64,000 bases of DNA from Cupriavidus alkaliphilus (GCF_900094595.1 NZ_FMAD01000019.1:22474-86473), one strand, 5' to 3'. Counted from the first letter of the stretch, positions 1-9,543 are shown. Notes: generated from the sequence alone by a model not told the origin. Numbers and translations are program-made.

Positions 1-1503
1 CGCGGCGGTGCGCGCCGGCTTCTGCGCCTCGGCCTTGATCCCGAACGCCTTGAACAGTGCCGGCAGCGGCAGCTCGCCGGTGCCTTCGGTCAGCGTGCGC
101 AGCAGCGGCCCCAGGCGCAGGCCCGTGACCTCATCGAACAGCGCATGGACCTCGGCCTCGGTGACACCGCGCTGCACCGCGTCCGGCGCATAGAAGCCGC
201 GGCCATAGCCGCGCCACAGCGCGCGCATGACATCGTCGAGCGAGCGCCGCCCGCGGGTCTTGTCGCGGATGGTCAGGTCCAGCGCCAGCGCCACCAGCGC
301 GCCCTTGGTGTAGTAGCTGACGATGGCGTTGGGCGCGTTCTCGTCCTGGCGGTAGTACTTGGTCCAGGCGTCGAACGAGCTCTCGGCCACGCTCTGCTTG
401 GTGCGGCCGTTGCCGCGCAGCACGCCGTTCCAGGTCTTGGCCAGCATCTCGACATACTGCGCCTCGGTGACGCAGCCCGAGCGCACCAGCACCAGGTCGT
501 CGTAGTAGCTGGTGAAGCCCTCGAACAGCCACAGCAGCGGGGTGTAGGTTTCCTGCGCCAGCCGGTACGGCACGAACGCGGCCGGCTTGATGCGCTTGAC
601 GTTCCAGGTGTGGAAATACTCGTGGCTGCACAGCCCGAGGAAGGTGCGATAGCCCTCGCTGGTTTCGCTGTTGCCGCGCACCGGCAAATCATTGCGCGAG
701 CAGATCAGCGCGGTGCTGGCGCGATGTTCCAGGCCGCCGTAGCCGTCACTGGTGACCATGGTCATGAACACGTAGCGCCGGTTGCTGTCCAGGAATGGCG
801 CCTGCGCGGTGCGGGGCTCGAACAGCCGGATCTGGGTCTCGCAGATGCGCTTCAGGTCGCGGCACACGCGCTCGAGGTCCAGCTGCGGCACGCGGCCGGT
901 GAAGACCACGTCGTGCTGCGCGCCGCAGGCGCGGAAGCTGGCCAGCTGGAAGTTGCCCATCTCGACCGGATGATCGACCAGCTCGTCGTAGTCGGCCACC
1001 TGGTAGCGGCCGAAGCCGTAGCGCCTGGCGCCGTCGCGGCCGGGCGCCTCGCGCATGGCGGTGGCCACGCGCCAGTCGCGGTAGGCCTCGCCCGCGGGGG
1101 CATGGATGTCGACGGTGCACGTCCGCTCGGCCTGTCCCTCCACGCACAGGAACACCGAACTGCCGTTGAAGAAGCCATGGGTCGTGTCCAGGTGCGCGGC
1201 GCGCACCGACAGGTCCCACGCGTAGACCTCGTAGCTGAGCGTCAGCGGGCCGTCGGCCAGGGCGACCGGCGCGGCCTGCCAGCGCTGCTTGTCGAGCTTG
1301 GTCAGCGCGACCTCGCGCCCGCCCGCGTCGGCGCGGATGCGCACGATATTGCGGGCGAAGTCGCGGATCATGTAGCTGCCGGGAATCCACGCCGGCAGCG
1401 AGAAACACTGCCCGGCCGGATCGGGCTCGCTCACGGTGACGGTAACGGCAAACAGGTGCGCTTCAGGCTGAAGCGGGGCGATGGCGTAGCGGATCGGCGT
1501 CAT
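1..1503 (-). CDS. M61 family metallopeptidase (3' end cut by window edge)
   Basis: This minus-strand reading frame starts at the ATG at 1503-1501 and stays open to base 1, giving 501 codons. It reads as an M61 (glycyl-aminopeptidase-type) protein. An N-terminal beta-rich domain with WIPGSYMIRDFARN near residues 39-52 leads into a zinc-peptidase domain carrying HEYFHTW at residues 294-300 (HExxH, two zinc ligands and the catalytic Glu). Family members usually run about 600 residues and end in a PDZ domain, so the C-terminal hundred or so residues lie outside the window. No signal peptide is visible, so it is probably cytoplasmic. The neighbour at 1577-2581 lies upstream on the same strand with a 73-base gap and may be co-transcribed. 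Confidence 0.9.
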   Translation of the reverse strand, partial: MTPIRYAIAPLQPEAHLFAVTVTVSEPDPAGQCFSLPAWIPGSYMIRDFARNIVRIRADAGGREVALTKLDKQRWQAAPVALADGPLTLSYEVYAWDLSVRAAHLDTTHGFFNGSSVFLCVEGQAERTCTVDIHAPAGEAYRDWRVATAMREAPGRDGARRYGFGRYQVADYDELVDHPVEMGNFQLASFRACGAQHDVVFTGRVPQLDLERVCRDLKRICETQIRLFEPRTAQAPFLDSNRRYVFMTMVTSDGYGGLEHRASTALICSRNDLPVRGNSETSEGYRTFLGLCSHEYFHTWNVKRIKPAAFVPYRLAQETYTPLLWLFEGFTSYYDDLVLVRSGCVTEAQYVEMLAKTWNGVLRGNGRTKQSVAESSFDAWTKYYRQDENAPNAIVSYYTKGALVALALDLTIRDKTRGRRSLDDVMRALWRGYGRGFYAPDAVQRGVTEAEVHALFDEVTGLRLGPLLRTLTEGTGELPLPALFKAFGIKAEAQKPARTAA

Positions 1504-1576
1504 GGGCAGGATTGTAACGTCGGCGCCTGCACGCAGCGCCGACACGGGCAGGCGCGGCGTGACGGCCTGGTGCTGC

Positions 1577-2581
1577 TCAGCCGCGATTCACATCCACCAC
1601 CACGCGCCCGCGCATGGCGCCTTCCATGATCCTGCGACCGGCCTCGATGGCCTCGCCCAGGCCGATCTCGCGCGTCAGCGCATTGAGCCGGTCCAGCTCC
1701 AGGTCGCTGGCCAGGCGCTGCCAGGCCTGTTCGCGCAGCGGCATCGCCGCCATCACGCTGTCGATGCCGTGCAGCGTGATGCCGCGCAGGATGAAGGGCG
1801 CGACCGAGCCGGGGAAGTCCAGCCCCTGCGCCAGCCCGCACGCCGTCACCACGCCGCCGTAGCGCACCTGCGCGCACGCATTGACCAGCGTGTGCGAGCC
1901 CACCGAATCGATCACCGCGGCCCAGCGCTCCTTCTGCAGCGGCTTGCCGGGCACGCCCAGCTCGGCACGGTCGATCACGTCGTCGGCGCCCAGCGCCTTG
2001 AGGAAATCCGCCTCGCGCGTCTTGCCGGTCGACGCCACCACCTTGTAGCCCAGCTTGCTCAGCAGCGCGATCGCCACCGAGCCGACCCCGCCCGAGGCCC
2101 CGGTCACCAGCACCTCGCCGTCGCCCGGGCGCACCGGGCCGTTGACGCCGCCGCGCTCGAGCGCCAGCACCGACAGCATCGCGGTATAGCCCGCGGTGCC
2201 GATCGCCATGGCCTGGCGCGTGGTAAAGGCGGCGGGCAGCGGCACCAGCCAATCGCCCTTCAGGCGCGCGCGCTGCGCCAGGCAGCCCCAATGGGTCTCG
2301 CCCACGCCGTAGCCGTTCAGCACCACCTTGTCGCCGGCTTTCCAGCGCGGATGCGCGGACTCCAGCACCGTGCCGGCGCCGTCGATGCCCGCCACCATCG
2401 GCCACTTGCGCACCACCGGCGAGCGGCCCGTGATGGCCAGGCCGTCCTTGAAATTGATGGTGGAGTAATCGACGGCAACCAGCACGTCGCCGTCGGCGGG
2501 CAACTGGGCCTCGTCGAGGGTGGCGAGGTTGGCCTGGGTGGCGCCGTCGGCCTGGGTCAGCAGCACTGCCTGGAAAGTCAT
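1577..2581 (-). CDS. acuI: YhdH/AcuI-type NADPH-dependent oxidoreductase (acryloyl-CoA reductase-like MDR)
   Basis: 334 residues, medium-chain dehydrogenase/reductase without the structural-zinc cysteine cluster. The Rossmann segment reads VLVTGASGGVGSVA, and the N-terminal catalytic fold carries DYSTINFKDGLAITG, typical of the YhdH/AcuI subgroup. Characterised members reduce acryloyl-CoA to propionyl-CoA with NADPH, and others act as general quinone or enone reductases. The start is set at 2581 because GGAGA sits 5 bases upstream (CCAAGGAGACACC-ATG); an in-frame start at 2614 has no such site. The gene symbol rests on family resemblance only and the physiological substrate is uncertain. Confidence 0.85.
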   Translation of the reverse strand: MTFQAVLLTQADGATQANLATLDEAQLPADGDVLVAVDYSTINFKDGLAITGRSPVVRKWPMVAGIDGAGTVLESAHPRWKAGDKVVLNGYGVGETHWGCLAQRARLKGDWLVPLPAAFTTRQAMAIGTAGYTAMLSVLALERGGVNGPVRPGDGEVLVTGASGGVGSVAIALLSKLGYKVVASTGKTREADFLKALGADDVIDRAELGVPGKPLQKERWAAVIDSVGSHTLVNACAQVRYGGVVTACGLAQGLDFPGSVAPFILRGITLHGIDSVMAAMPLREQAWQRLASDLELDRLNALTREIGLGEAIEAGRRIMEGAMRGRVVVDVNRG

Positions 2582-2641
2582 GGTGTCTCCTTGGTCGCCT
2601 GGCGGCGATCGCATGCAATGGTGGGAAAGGCAGAAAGCACA

Positions 2642-2663
2642 ACGGCCGGACAGGTCCGGCCGT
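2642..2663 (-). terminator. Hairpin downstream of dsbC
   Basis: A perfect inverted repeat, CGGCCGGA (2643-2650), loop CAGG, TCCGGCCG (2655-2662), gains one more A-T pair at its base. It lies 31 bases past the dsbC stop and before the start of the next minus-strand gene. On the minus strand it is followed by TTGTGCTTTCT, which is only moderately T-rich, so it may be a weak intrinsic terminator or an attenuator between dsbC and acuI. Confidence 0.5.
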
Positions 2664-2693
2664 CGTTCGAGCCGGGACAGGTCCGGCGCGCGC

Positions 2694-3452
2694 TTATTTC
2701 TTGATGCTGGCGAGCTTGCGCTCCAGCGTGGCGACGTCCGCCGCGCCGGGGATGCGGGTGCCGTCGGTGAAGAACACCGCCGGGGTGCCGGTCACGTTCA
2801 TGCTCTGGCCCAAGGCCAGGTTCTCTTCGAGCGGGGTCTTGCAGCTGCCGTTGCCGGTCAGCGCCACCTGCTTGAGCATCCAGTCGCGCCAGGCCTTGGT
2901 GCGGTCGGCCGCGCACCAGACCTGCCTGGACTTGGTCTCCGAATCCGGCGACAGCACCGGGTACAGGAAGGTATACACGGTGATGTTGTCCATCTGCTGG
3001 AAGGTCTGCTCGATGCGCTTGCAGTAGCCGCAGTTGGGATCGGAGAACACCGCCACCTGGCGGCTGCCGTCGCCCTTGGTCCACTTGATCGCGCGCGCCA
3101 GCGGCAGGTCCGACCACTTGATGCGGTTGATCTCGGCGAGCCGCTCCTCGGTCAGGTTGGTGCCGGTGCGGGTGTCGATCATCTCGCCGTTCAGGATGTA
3201 GCGGCCGGTGGCGTCGGTGTACACCACCTGGCCGCCGATATTGGCTTCGAACAGGCCAGGCACCGGGGTCTTGCCGACGCTCTTCACTTCGGCGCGGCCG
3301 CCCAGCATCTTCTGCAGCGACTCCTTGATGCGCTCGGTGCCAGGCTCGCCCGCGGCGATGGCGTGCAGCGCGAAGCCGGCCGCGGCCAGACCGCCTGCGA
3401 TCGCGGTGATGGTGGCGTAGACGGCGGGACGGCGGCGCAGGGATGGGAACAT
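2694..3452 (-). CDS. dsbC: Thiol:disulfide interchange protein DsbC
   Basis: 252 residues. An N-terminal hydrophobic segment (residues 10-34, ending AIAAG) is a signal peptide for periplasmic export. A dimerisation domain (about 35-110) precedes a thioredoxin-fold domain with the active-site motif CGYC at residues 141-144 in SDPNCGYCKR. A second cysteine pair (QVWC and GSC) and the cis-Pro loop TGTPAVFF follow. DsbC isomerises wrongly paired disulfides in the periplasm and is kept reduced by DsbD. The gene lies 45 bases downstream of a UbiH-type hydroxylase gene on the same strand. Confidence 0.93.
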   Translation of the reverse strand: MFPSLRRRPAVYATITAIAGGLAAAGFALHAIAAGEPGTERIKESLQKMLGGRAEVKSVGKTPVPGLFEANIGGQVVYTDATGRYILNGEMIDTRTGTNLTEERLAEINRIKWSDLPLARAIKWTKGDGSRQVAVFSDPNCGYCKRIEQTFQQMDNITVYTFLYPVLSPDSETKSRQVWCAADRTKAWRDWMLKQVALTGNGSCKTPLEENLALGQSMNVTGTPAVFFTDGTRIPGAADVATLERKLASIKK

Positions 3453-3497
3453 GTGGATTCCAGGAATTCGGTAAGGGGGCGGACGGTGCGTGCGGAC

Positions 3498-4787
3498 CTA
3501 GCCAAGCGCGCGCCCGATCAGCATGCGCTTGAGCAGGGACTGGCCGCCGACCGCGCGCATGCCGGTATTGCGCACCACCCGCGCCAGGCTGCCGGGCAGC
3601 GAGAACAGCCGGTGCAGCCCGTCGGTGGCGGCGGTCAGCGACAACAGGTCGGTGGCGCGCGCGCGCTCGTAGCGGCGCAGCAGGCGCAGGTCGCCCTCGC
3701 TGCGGAAAGGTTCTTTGTCGGCCATCACGCGGCCAAGTTCCGCGACGTCGCGCAGGCCCAGGTTCATGCCCTGGCCGGCCAGCGGATGCACCACGTGGGC
3801 GGCGTCGCCCACCAGCGCCACGTGCGGCTGCACGAACTGGTCGGCACGCTGCAGCACCAGCGGGAAGCCCTGCGCGGGGGTCACGCAGCGCAGCGCGCCG
3901 AACTGCGCGCCGACCGCGCCGCTGGCGCCCTGCATCACGGTGGCGGCGAGCGCCTCGGGCGACAGTGCCAGCAGCTCGCGCGCGTGGGCCTCGTCGGCGG
4001 ACCACACCATCGACACATGGTTGCCCGGCAGCGGCAGCAGCGCCAGCACTTCGCCGTTGGCGGGTTCCTCGTCGGCCATGAGCTTTTCCGGCGCGCCCAG
4101 GAACCACTGCCAGGCGGTTTCATGGTGCGGCCGCTCGCAGGCAAAGTTGGCCACCACGCCAAGCTGGCGGTACTTGCGCGTGCTGACGCCGATATGACAT
4201 TGCTGGCGCAGCCACGAGCGCGCGCCGTCGGCGCCGATCGCCAGCGCGGTGCGCACCTTGCTGCCGTTGTCCAGCGTCAGGGTAATGCCGTCGGGGTCGC
4301 GTTCGCACACGCCGGCGGTGCCATCGTGCCACGTCACCTGGTGCTGGAAGCCGAGCGCGGTGTCGAGCGCGCGCTCGACCAGGCGCGACTCGATGATCCA
4401 GGCCAGCTGCGGCACCGCCGCGGCATACGCCGAGAAATGCAGGTCGCCGTCGAAGCTGGGCGAGGTCTCGGCGGCGCTGACATCGCCGAAAACCCGCATG
4501 TCGCGCACCGGCTGGATCCGTGCCGGATCCAGCGCCTCCCACACGCGCATGCGCTCGAGCAGCGCCTGCGAACTGGCGGAGAAGGCGTAGATGCGGCTGT
4601 CCCAGTCGTCCGGCCCGGCGCTGGCCGTGGCGCGCGCCGGCTTCGGCGCGATCAGCGCGACGTCCATGCCCTGCTGGGCCAGCAGCAGCGCGCAAGACTT
4701 GCCGACGATGCCGCCGCCGACGACGGCAACCTGGAAAGCGGAGGATTTGCGCGCGGCGGGTCGCGCGGACGCGTGGGATCGGGTCAT
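3498..4787 (-). CDS. UbiH/UbiF/Coq6-family FAD-dependent hydroxylase
   Basis: 429 residues. The FAD-binding GGGIVG is at residues 24-29, an internal DG motif IGADGARS at 184-191, and the second FAD motif GDAAHVVHPLAGQG at 327-340. This is the layout of class A flavoprotein monooxygenases that hydroxylate the ring during ubiquinone synthesis. Betaproteobacteria carry several of these (UbiH, UbiF, UbiM types) and the sequence alone does not settle which ring position is used. A TATAAT box lies immediately upstream, so the mRNA may be nearly leaderless. dsbC follows on the same strand. Confidence 0.88.
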   Translation of the reverse strand: MTRSHASARPAARKSSAFQVAVVGGGIVGKSCALLLAQQGMDVALIAPKPARATASAGPDDWDSRIYAFSASSQALLERMRVWEALDPARIQPVRDMRVFGDVSAAETSPSFDGDLHFSAYAAAVPQLAWIIESRLVERALDTALGFQHQVTWHDGTAGVCERDPDGITLTLDNGSKVRTALAIGADGARSWLRQQCHIGVSTRKYRQLGVVANFACERPHHETAWQWFLGAPEKLMADEEPANGEVLALLPLPGNHVSMVWSADEAHARELLALSPEALAATVMQGASGAVGAQFGALRCVTPAQGFPLVLQRADQFVQPHVALVGDAAHVVHPLAGQGMNLGLRDVAELGRVMADKEPFRSEGDLRLLRRYERARATDLLSLTAATDGLHRLFSLPGSLARVVRNTGMRAVGGQSLLKRMLIGRALG

Positions 4788-4793
4788 GGCTGG

Positions 4794-4799
4794 ATTATA
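4794..4799 (-). promoter_or_regulatory. Candidate -10 box (TATAAT) next to the UbiH-type start
   Basis: On the minus strand TATAAT ends seven bases before the ATG at 4787, and no Shine-Dalgarno sequence lies between. No convincing -35 box was found at the usual distance (GACGGG). If the box is used, transcription would begin at or within a base or two of the start codon. Confidence 0.35.
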
Positions 4800-4889
4800 G
4801 CCACGTCACTCCGGGGCCCGTCCGCGCCAGGCGGCGCCTGGTGCAGCCCTGACAAGCGTCCGGCTCTGCGCGCCCCGCTTCGGCCGATC

Positions 4890-4910
4890 CTTATAGCTGA
4901 ACGTCATAAG
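4890..4910. promoter_or_regulatory. CTTAT-N11-ATAAG dyad, LysR/CysB-like site
   Basis: CTTAT at 4890-4894 and ATAAG at 4906-4910 form a dyad with an 11-base spacer, fitting the T-N11-A pattern of LysR-type regulator sites. It is followed by A-rich DNA in the 234-base gap between the UbiH-type gene and the divergent repeat-protein gene. Which regulator binds, if any, cannot be told from sequence. Confidence 0.3.
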
Positions 4911-5021
4911 CCTTAGAACAAAACAATAGGGTTGGCGCTTGCGCCCTGGGCCATGCCCGGGCTTATATTGAAACGAATATTTCTGACCCGGGGAACTCAC
5001 CACCTGAAGGGAGGTGGAACA

Positions 5022-5273
5022 ATGCTCAAACAATCACTATTGATTGCCGTCGTTACCGCAGGGGCCATGGGCACGGCATTCGGGGGTACCGGACTTCGCG
5101 ATGTCTATACGGATGGCGCGAAAGGTTCGAAGTTCGATGTCTACACCGATGGCGCGAAGGTGTCGAAGTTTGATGTCTACACCGACGGCGCCCGCACCAG
5201 CGGAACCCGCGACACGTTCACGGACGGCGCGAAAACCTCGGATATGCGGGACCAGTTCACCGACGGCGCCTGA
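5022..5273 (+). CDS. Small exported protein with five D-x-[YF]-T-D-G-A repeats
   Basis: 83 residues, function unknown. The first ~22 residues (MLKQSLLIAVVTAGAMGTAFGG) look like a cleavable signal peptide, and almost all the rest is a repeat. DVYTDGA occurs three times at 12-residue spacing, then DTFTDGA and DQFTDGA at 13-residue spacing, joined by short K/S/T linkers. Third-position bases differ between copies while the core residues stay constant, suggesting selection on the peptide rather than a recent DNA duplication. There are no cysteines. The start is fixed by AAGGGAGG at 5008-5015, and a strong intrinsic terminator follows at 5310-5342, so the gene is probably monocistronic. Similar TDGA-repeat proteins occur in Burkholderiales as I recall, without a function known to me. 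Confidence 0.8.
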   Translation: MLKQSLLIAVVTAGAMGTAFGGTGLRDVYTDGAKGSKFDVYTDGAKVSKFDVYTDGARTSGTRDTFTDGAKTSDMRDQFTDGA

Positions 5274-5309
5274 TCGCGACCATCGCGATCCGGCACCAGA
5301 CCACGATGC

Positions 5310-5342
5310 ACGGCCAGGCTGACACCCTGGCCGTTTTCTTTG
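5310..5342 (+). terminator. Rho-independent terminator of the TDGA-repeat gene
   Basis: CGGCCAGG (5311-5318), a 7-base loop, and CCTGGCCG (5326-5333), with a flanking A-T pair, are followed by TTTTCTTT. Strong stem and T-tract, 37 bases after the stop codon. Confidence 0.88.
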
Positions 5343-5388
5343 CCAGGGCGTCGCTTCTGCCCTGACACCGCTCCGCCCCCCCGAAAGG

Positions 5389-5395
5389 TTACAAT
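5389..5395 (+). promoter_or_regulatory. Candidate -10 box upstream of ychF
   Basis: TTACAAT lies in the 215-base stretch between the terminator and ychF. A possible -35 (CTGACA at 5362-5367) is 22 bases away, which is too far for a standard promoter, so only the -10 is suggested. Confidence 0.3.
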
Positions 5396-5557
5396 CGCGG
5401 TTTTCCGTGGCAACGCGTGCAACTTCGCCGAGCCAGCGCGATGTGATGTCTTTGTCGCGTCCCGATGCAGTTCCGGCGGTAGCGCGCGGTGCGCGGCCGC
5501 CACGGCTCTGCCGGCACCGGTGGCATCACGCAACCCATTGATTCCGAAGACCACACC

Positions 5558-6649
<1,092 letters not shown>

Positions 6650-6667
6650 TTCCCGCCAGACCACATC

Positions 6668-6695
6668 AAAAAAAGCCCGCCGATGCGGGCTTTTT
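6668..6695. terminator. Bidirectional intrinsic terminator
   Basis: AAAAAGCCCGC, loop CGAT, GCGGGCTTTTT: a symmetric stem with A- and T-tracts on either side. It sits between the ychF stop (6649) and the convergent stop at 6724 and serves both. Confidence 0.9.
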
Positions 6696-6723
6696 CACAG
6701 GTGCGGCGTGACCCGCGCCCGCC

Positions 6724-7221
6724 TCACAGCTTCTCCATCCCCTTGCCGCGCAAGCCCACCAGCAGCGCCTGCCCGTCCGCCCCCACGCGGAATTCGCCGT
6801 ATTCGGCCTCGGCGAAGCGCTTGCCCTGCCCCTCCTGGAAGAAATACGCATCGGTCGACACCTGCACCTGCATCCCGCCCCAGCGCGAGCGCGCGGTCTG
6901 GTAGCGCAGCAGTTGCTCGCCCGCCGCCAGCGGCTCGGCGTCGTGCACGCGCACGAAGCTGGCAATGCCTTGCGGGTCGCGCCGGATCACGGCGACGCCG
7001 TCGCGCGGAAGCCGCCGGTCTTGCGCCCGCGCGGCGCGGATCTGGTTGCCGATGTCGAAGTTCAGCGCCATGTAGTCGCCCTGCATCAGCGAGCGCGGAT
7101 CGACCGGCGCGAGTTTGAGGAAGACGGTATCGCCGCGCGCCAGCAGGCGCTCCTTGCCGACGATGCCGACGGCGGCCAGCGCCAGCGTCAGCGCCCAGGC
7201 GATCAGGATCCAGCGTTTCAT
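6724..7221 (-). CDS. GDYXXLXY domain-containing membrane-anchored protein
   Basis: 165 residues. One N-terminal transmembrane helix (about residues 4-21) precedes a soluble, probably periplasmic, domain that carries GDYMALNF, the motif that names this family. Members are regularly found beside DUF2157 and DUF4401 membrane proteins, as here; no biochemical function is known to me. It is the third gene of a minus-strand operon (DUF2157, DUF4401, this gene). Its ribosome site and start (GGAGGCCGCATGAA) lie in a perfect 14-base tandem duplication, reported separately. Confidence 0.85.
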   Translation of the reverse strand: MKRWILIAWALTLALAAVGIVGKERLLARGDTVFLKLAPVDPRSLMQGDYMALNFDIGNQIRAARAQDRRLPRDGVAVIRRDPQGIASFVRVHDAEPLAAGEQLLRYQTARSRWGGMQVQVSTDAYFFQEGQGKRFAEAEYGEFRVGADGQALLVGLRGKGMEKL

Positions 7222-7244
7222 GCGGCCTCCTTCATGCGGCCTCC
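7217..7244. repeat. 14-bp perfect tandem duplication over a ribosome site and start codon
   Basis: TTCATGCGGCCTCC occurs at 7217-7230 and again at 7231-7244. On the minus strand each copy reads GGAGGCCGCATGAA, that is, a Shine-Dalgarno plus ATG. The first copy contains the stop of the DUF4401 gene and the second starts the GDYXXLXY gene. Confidence 0.95.
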
Positions 7245-8347
7245 ATCTGTGCGCGGCGCAGCAGCCAGTGGCGCCCGGCCAGCAGCAGCACGCCGGCCGC
7301 GGCGAGCGTGGCCGACTTGGCCACCAAGGTCCAGTGCAGCGCCGAGTAGTACCAGATAAAACCGATGGCGATGCTGGTAACGCCCAGGCCCAGCCACGGC
7401 ATCGAGGCCCGGCGTAGCGCCAGCCCCAGCGCGAGCGCGCCGGCCACCACTGCGGGCGCGGCCGCCATCAGCGCGCCGAACGCCACCAGCCCGCCCAGCA
7501 CGCCGCCTTGCATCGCCGGCCCGAGCGCCAGGCGGCGGCATTCGGCCAGCGCGAAACCGGCCAGCATCAGCGTGGTCAATCCCCCCGCGGCCCAGTGCGC
7601 CAGCGGGATGTGCGCCGCTTGCGGGCCCTCCAGCCAGGCCAGCGGATGGCTCATGCCGGTGACGACCAGCGCCGCCGCCAGCGTGAACAGCAGGGTCGCG
7701 TCGGCCAGCGGTTCCAGCAGCGCATGGCGGCCGTCCGCGCACAGGCGTGCCTCGGCCAGCGTGAAGCCGGCCGCCAGGGCGGCGCCGAGCGGCACCAGCC
7801 AGCCCAGCGACCACGTCAGCATCAGCCAGTCCTCCGGCTTGCCGCCGGCGATGGCGAGATGCACCGCGCCGGCCAGGCCGATCCACGCGCCCAGCCCGCA
7901 CAGCAGCCGGTGCAGCCGGTTGGGCACCAGCCAGGCCAGCGCGGCCTCGAACAGCGCCAGCGCGGCCCAGAAGCCGACGCTCTCGGCCACGCGCGTGAAG
8001 CCGAACGCCTCGGTCAGGCCAAACACGGCCATGCCCTGCCCGCTCAGGCTGACCGCCAGCGCGAACTGCCCCGCGGCGATGCCGCCGCCGCGCCAGTACA
8101 GCAGCGCCGCCAGCGCGATCATGGCCAGCCCGGTGACGGCCATCGCCACGCCGTTCTCGCGCGCGGCAACGAAGACCGTGCCGACCAGGAAGAACTGGAA
8201 GAACAAGGCGCCGAGCCAGCCCGCCGCGCCCATCAGGCAGCGCACCGCCCACGGCGTATGGGGATGCGCGGGAGGCTCGCCCTGTACCTCGCCGCGTGCG
8301 GCGAGTTGTTGCCAGAGCCGTTGCTCGGTCTGCAGTACGTTGCTCAT
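7232..8347 (-). CDS. DUF4401 domain-containing integral membrane protein
   Basis: 371 residues with about ten hydrophobic transmembrane segments from residue 40 to the C-terminus and a short soluble N-terminus (MSNVLQTEQRLWQQLAARGE). It resembles DUF4401 proteins, which are encoded beside DUF2157 proteins; no activity is known to me. The ATG at 8347 overlaps the stop of the upstream DUF2157 gene by four bases (ATGA), so the two are translationally coupled. Function unassigned. Confidence 0.82.
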   Translation of the reverse strand: MSNVLQTEQRLWQQLAARGEVQGEPPAHPHTPWAVRCLMGAAGWLGALFFQFFLVGTVFVAARENGVAMAVTGLAMIALAALLYWRGGGIAAGQFALAVSLSGQGMAVFGLTEAFGFTRVAESVGFWAALALFEAALAWLVPNRLHRLLCGLGAWIGLAGAVHLAIAGGKPEDWLMLTWSLGWLVPLGAALAAGFTLAEARLCADGRHALLEPLADATLLFTLAAALVVTGMSHPLAWLEGPQAAHIPLAHWAAGGLTTLMLAGFALAECRRLALGPAMQGGVLGGLVAFGALMAAAPAVVAGALALGLALRRASMPWLGLGVTSIAIGFIWYYSALHWTLVAKSATLAAAGVLLLAGRHWLLRRAQMEAA

Positions 8348-9390
8348 GCCTGCTCCAGCTGGCTGCGCCAGGCCCGCATCAGCCAGGCGGCCGCGGCGGC
8401 GGCCAGGCCGATGGTCAGCAGGCCGAGCAACAGGAACGCGCCGAAATCGTCCTTGCCCTCGAACAGCACCTTGGCGATCGCGGCCACGGCCAGCACGATG
8501 CCGGTCAGGCAGGCCAGGCTCAGCACCACGATATCGAAGGCATGCCAGCGGAACCACCAGACCAGCGCGGCCAGCGCCAGCACCGCCAGCGCGAAGGCGG
8601 CGCCGTCGAAGTCGCTGCGCAGCAGGCTGGCCAGCCCGAGCGAGCCGGCATGCAGGCACGCCAGCGCGGCCAGCATGCGGCCACCGGTGAGCCCGCGGAA
8701 GCCGAGCGACGGCGCCCTCGCGCACAGCAACTGCCACAGCACCAGCTGCAGCGCCACCGCGCCCAGCAACGCCAGCGTGGCGGTGCGCACGTGGCGAGAA
8801 TCGAACAGCAGCGAGAACACGCCGTCAACGCCGAAGCGCAGGCTGAAATAGCGCAGCAGCGCCAGGTTGCCGACCACGATCACCAGCCACCAGTGCGGCG
8901 CCGCGCCCGCCGCCAGCGCCCACGGCAGCGCCAGCAGCGCCCACAGCGCGAACAGCTGCCAGGGATCGGCGCCGGTCTGGTAGGTCTGGCCGATCACCGC
9001 CAGCAGCACGCCCGCCATCACCTGCGCGCCGCCGAGCGCGGCCCGTCCGGCGGCATCGCCCGCCGGTCGCAGCCAGGCAAAGCCGGCCAGCAGCGTGATC
9101 GCGCCGGCGAGCAGGCCGAACCGGGCAAACTTGTGCAGGTCCTGCCAGTTGAAGGCAAAGAACACGATCACGCCGGCGCACAGCAGCGCGGTGCCCAGCG
9201 CCATCAGCGCGGTGTCGAGCCAGCGGCGCCAGTCCGCTGCGACCGGTTCGGTGCGCGCCCACGGGGCGGCGACCGCGGCTGGCCCCAGGCGGCCAAGCGC
9301 GCGCCAGTGGGCCAGTGCCTGGCGGATGGCGCGCCGCTCGCCAACGGCTTCGCGGTCCGGGCCATTTGCTCCGATGCGGGTTGCTTGCAT
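8344..9390 (-). CDS. DUF2157 domain-containing membrane protein
   Basis: 348 residues. A soluble N-terminal stretch of about 65 residues is followed by about ten predicted transmembrane helices; GQTYQTGADPWQLF in the middle is the most recognisable DUF2157 signature. It is first in a three-gene operon with DUF4401 and GDYXXLXY partners, and the conserved trio suggests one membrane assembly of unknown role. The start at 9390 is preceded by AAGGGCGAG. The MTA/SAH nucleosidase gene starts divergently 153 bases away. Confidence 0.82.
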   Translation of the reverse strand: MQATRIGANGPDREAVGERRAIRQALAHWRALGRLGPAAVAAPWARTEPVAADWRRWLDTALMALGTALLCAGVIVFFAFNWQDLHKFARFGLLAGAITLLAGFAWLRPAGDAAGRAALGGAQVMAGVLLAVIGQTYQTGADPWQLFALWALLALPWALAAGAAPHWWLVIVVGNLALLRYFSLRFGVDGVFSLLFDSRHVRTATLALLGAVALQLVLWQLLCARAPSLGFRGLTGGRMLAALACLHAGSLGLASLLRSDFDGAAFALAVLALAALVWWFRWHAFDIVVLSLACLTGIVLAVAAIAKVLFEGKDDFGAFLLLGLLTIGLAAAAAAWLMRAWRSQLEQA

Positions 9391-9543
9391 GCTCGCCCTT
9401 GCGTGCTGGAATGACGGCGACTTTAGCAAAGTGATACGTGGGCCGCACCTGTTGCGTGGGAGGGGGTGTGCGGTCGCGCGCCATCTAGGCCCTGCCTGCG
9501 CGGGCCGGTATGCTGTGGCCCTTGTCACGTTTACCCACGCCCC

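Noticed and set aside
5082..5273. RTX-type calcium-binding repeats
   Set aside because: RTX nonapeptides read GGxGxDxUx; the repeats here are D-x-[YF]-T-D-G-A at 12-13 residue spacing, so RTX is not supported.
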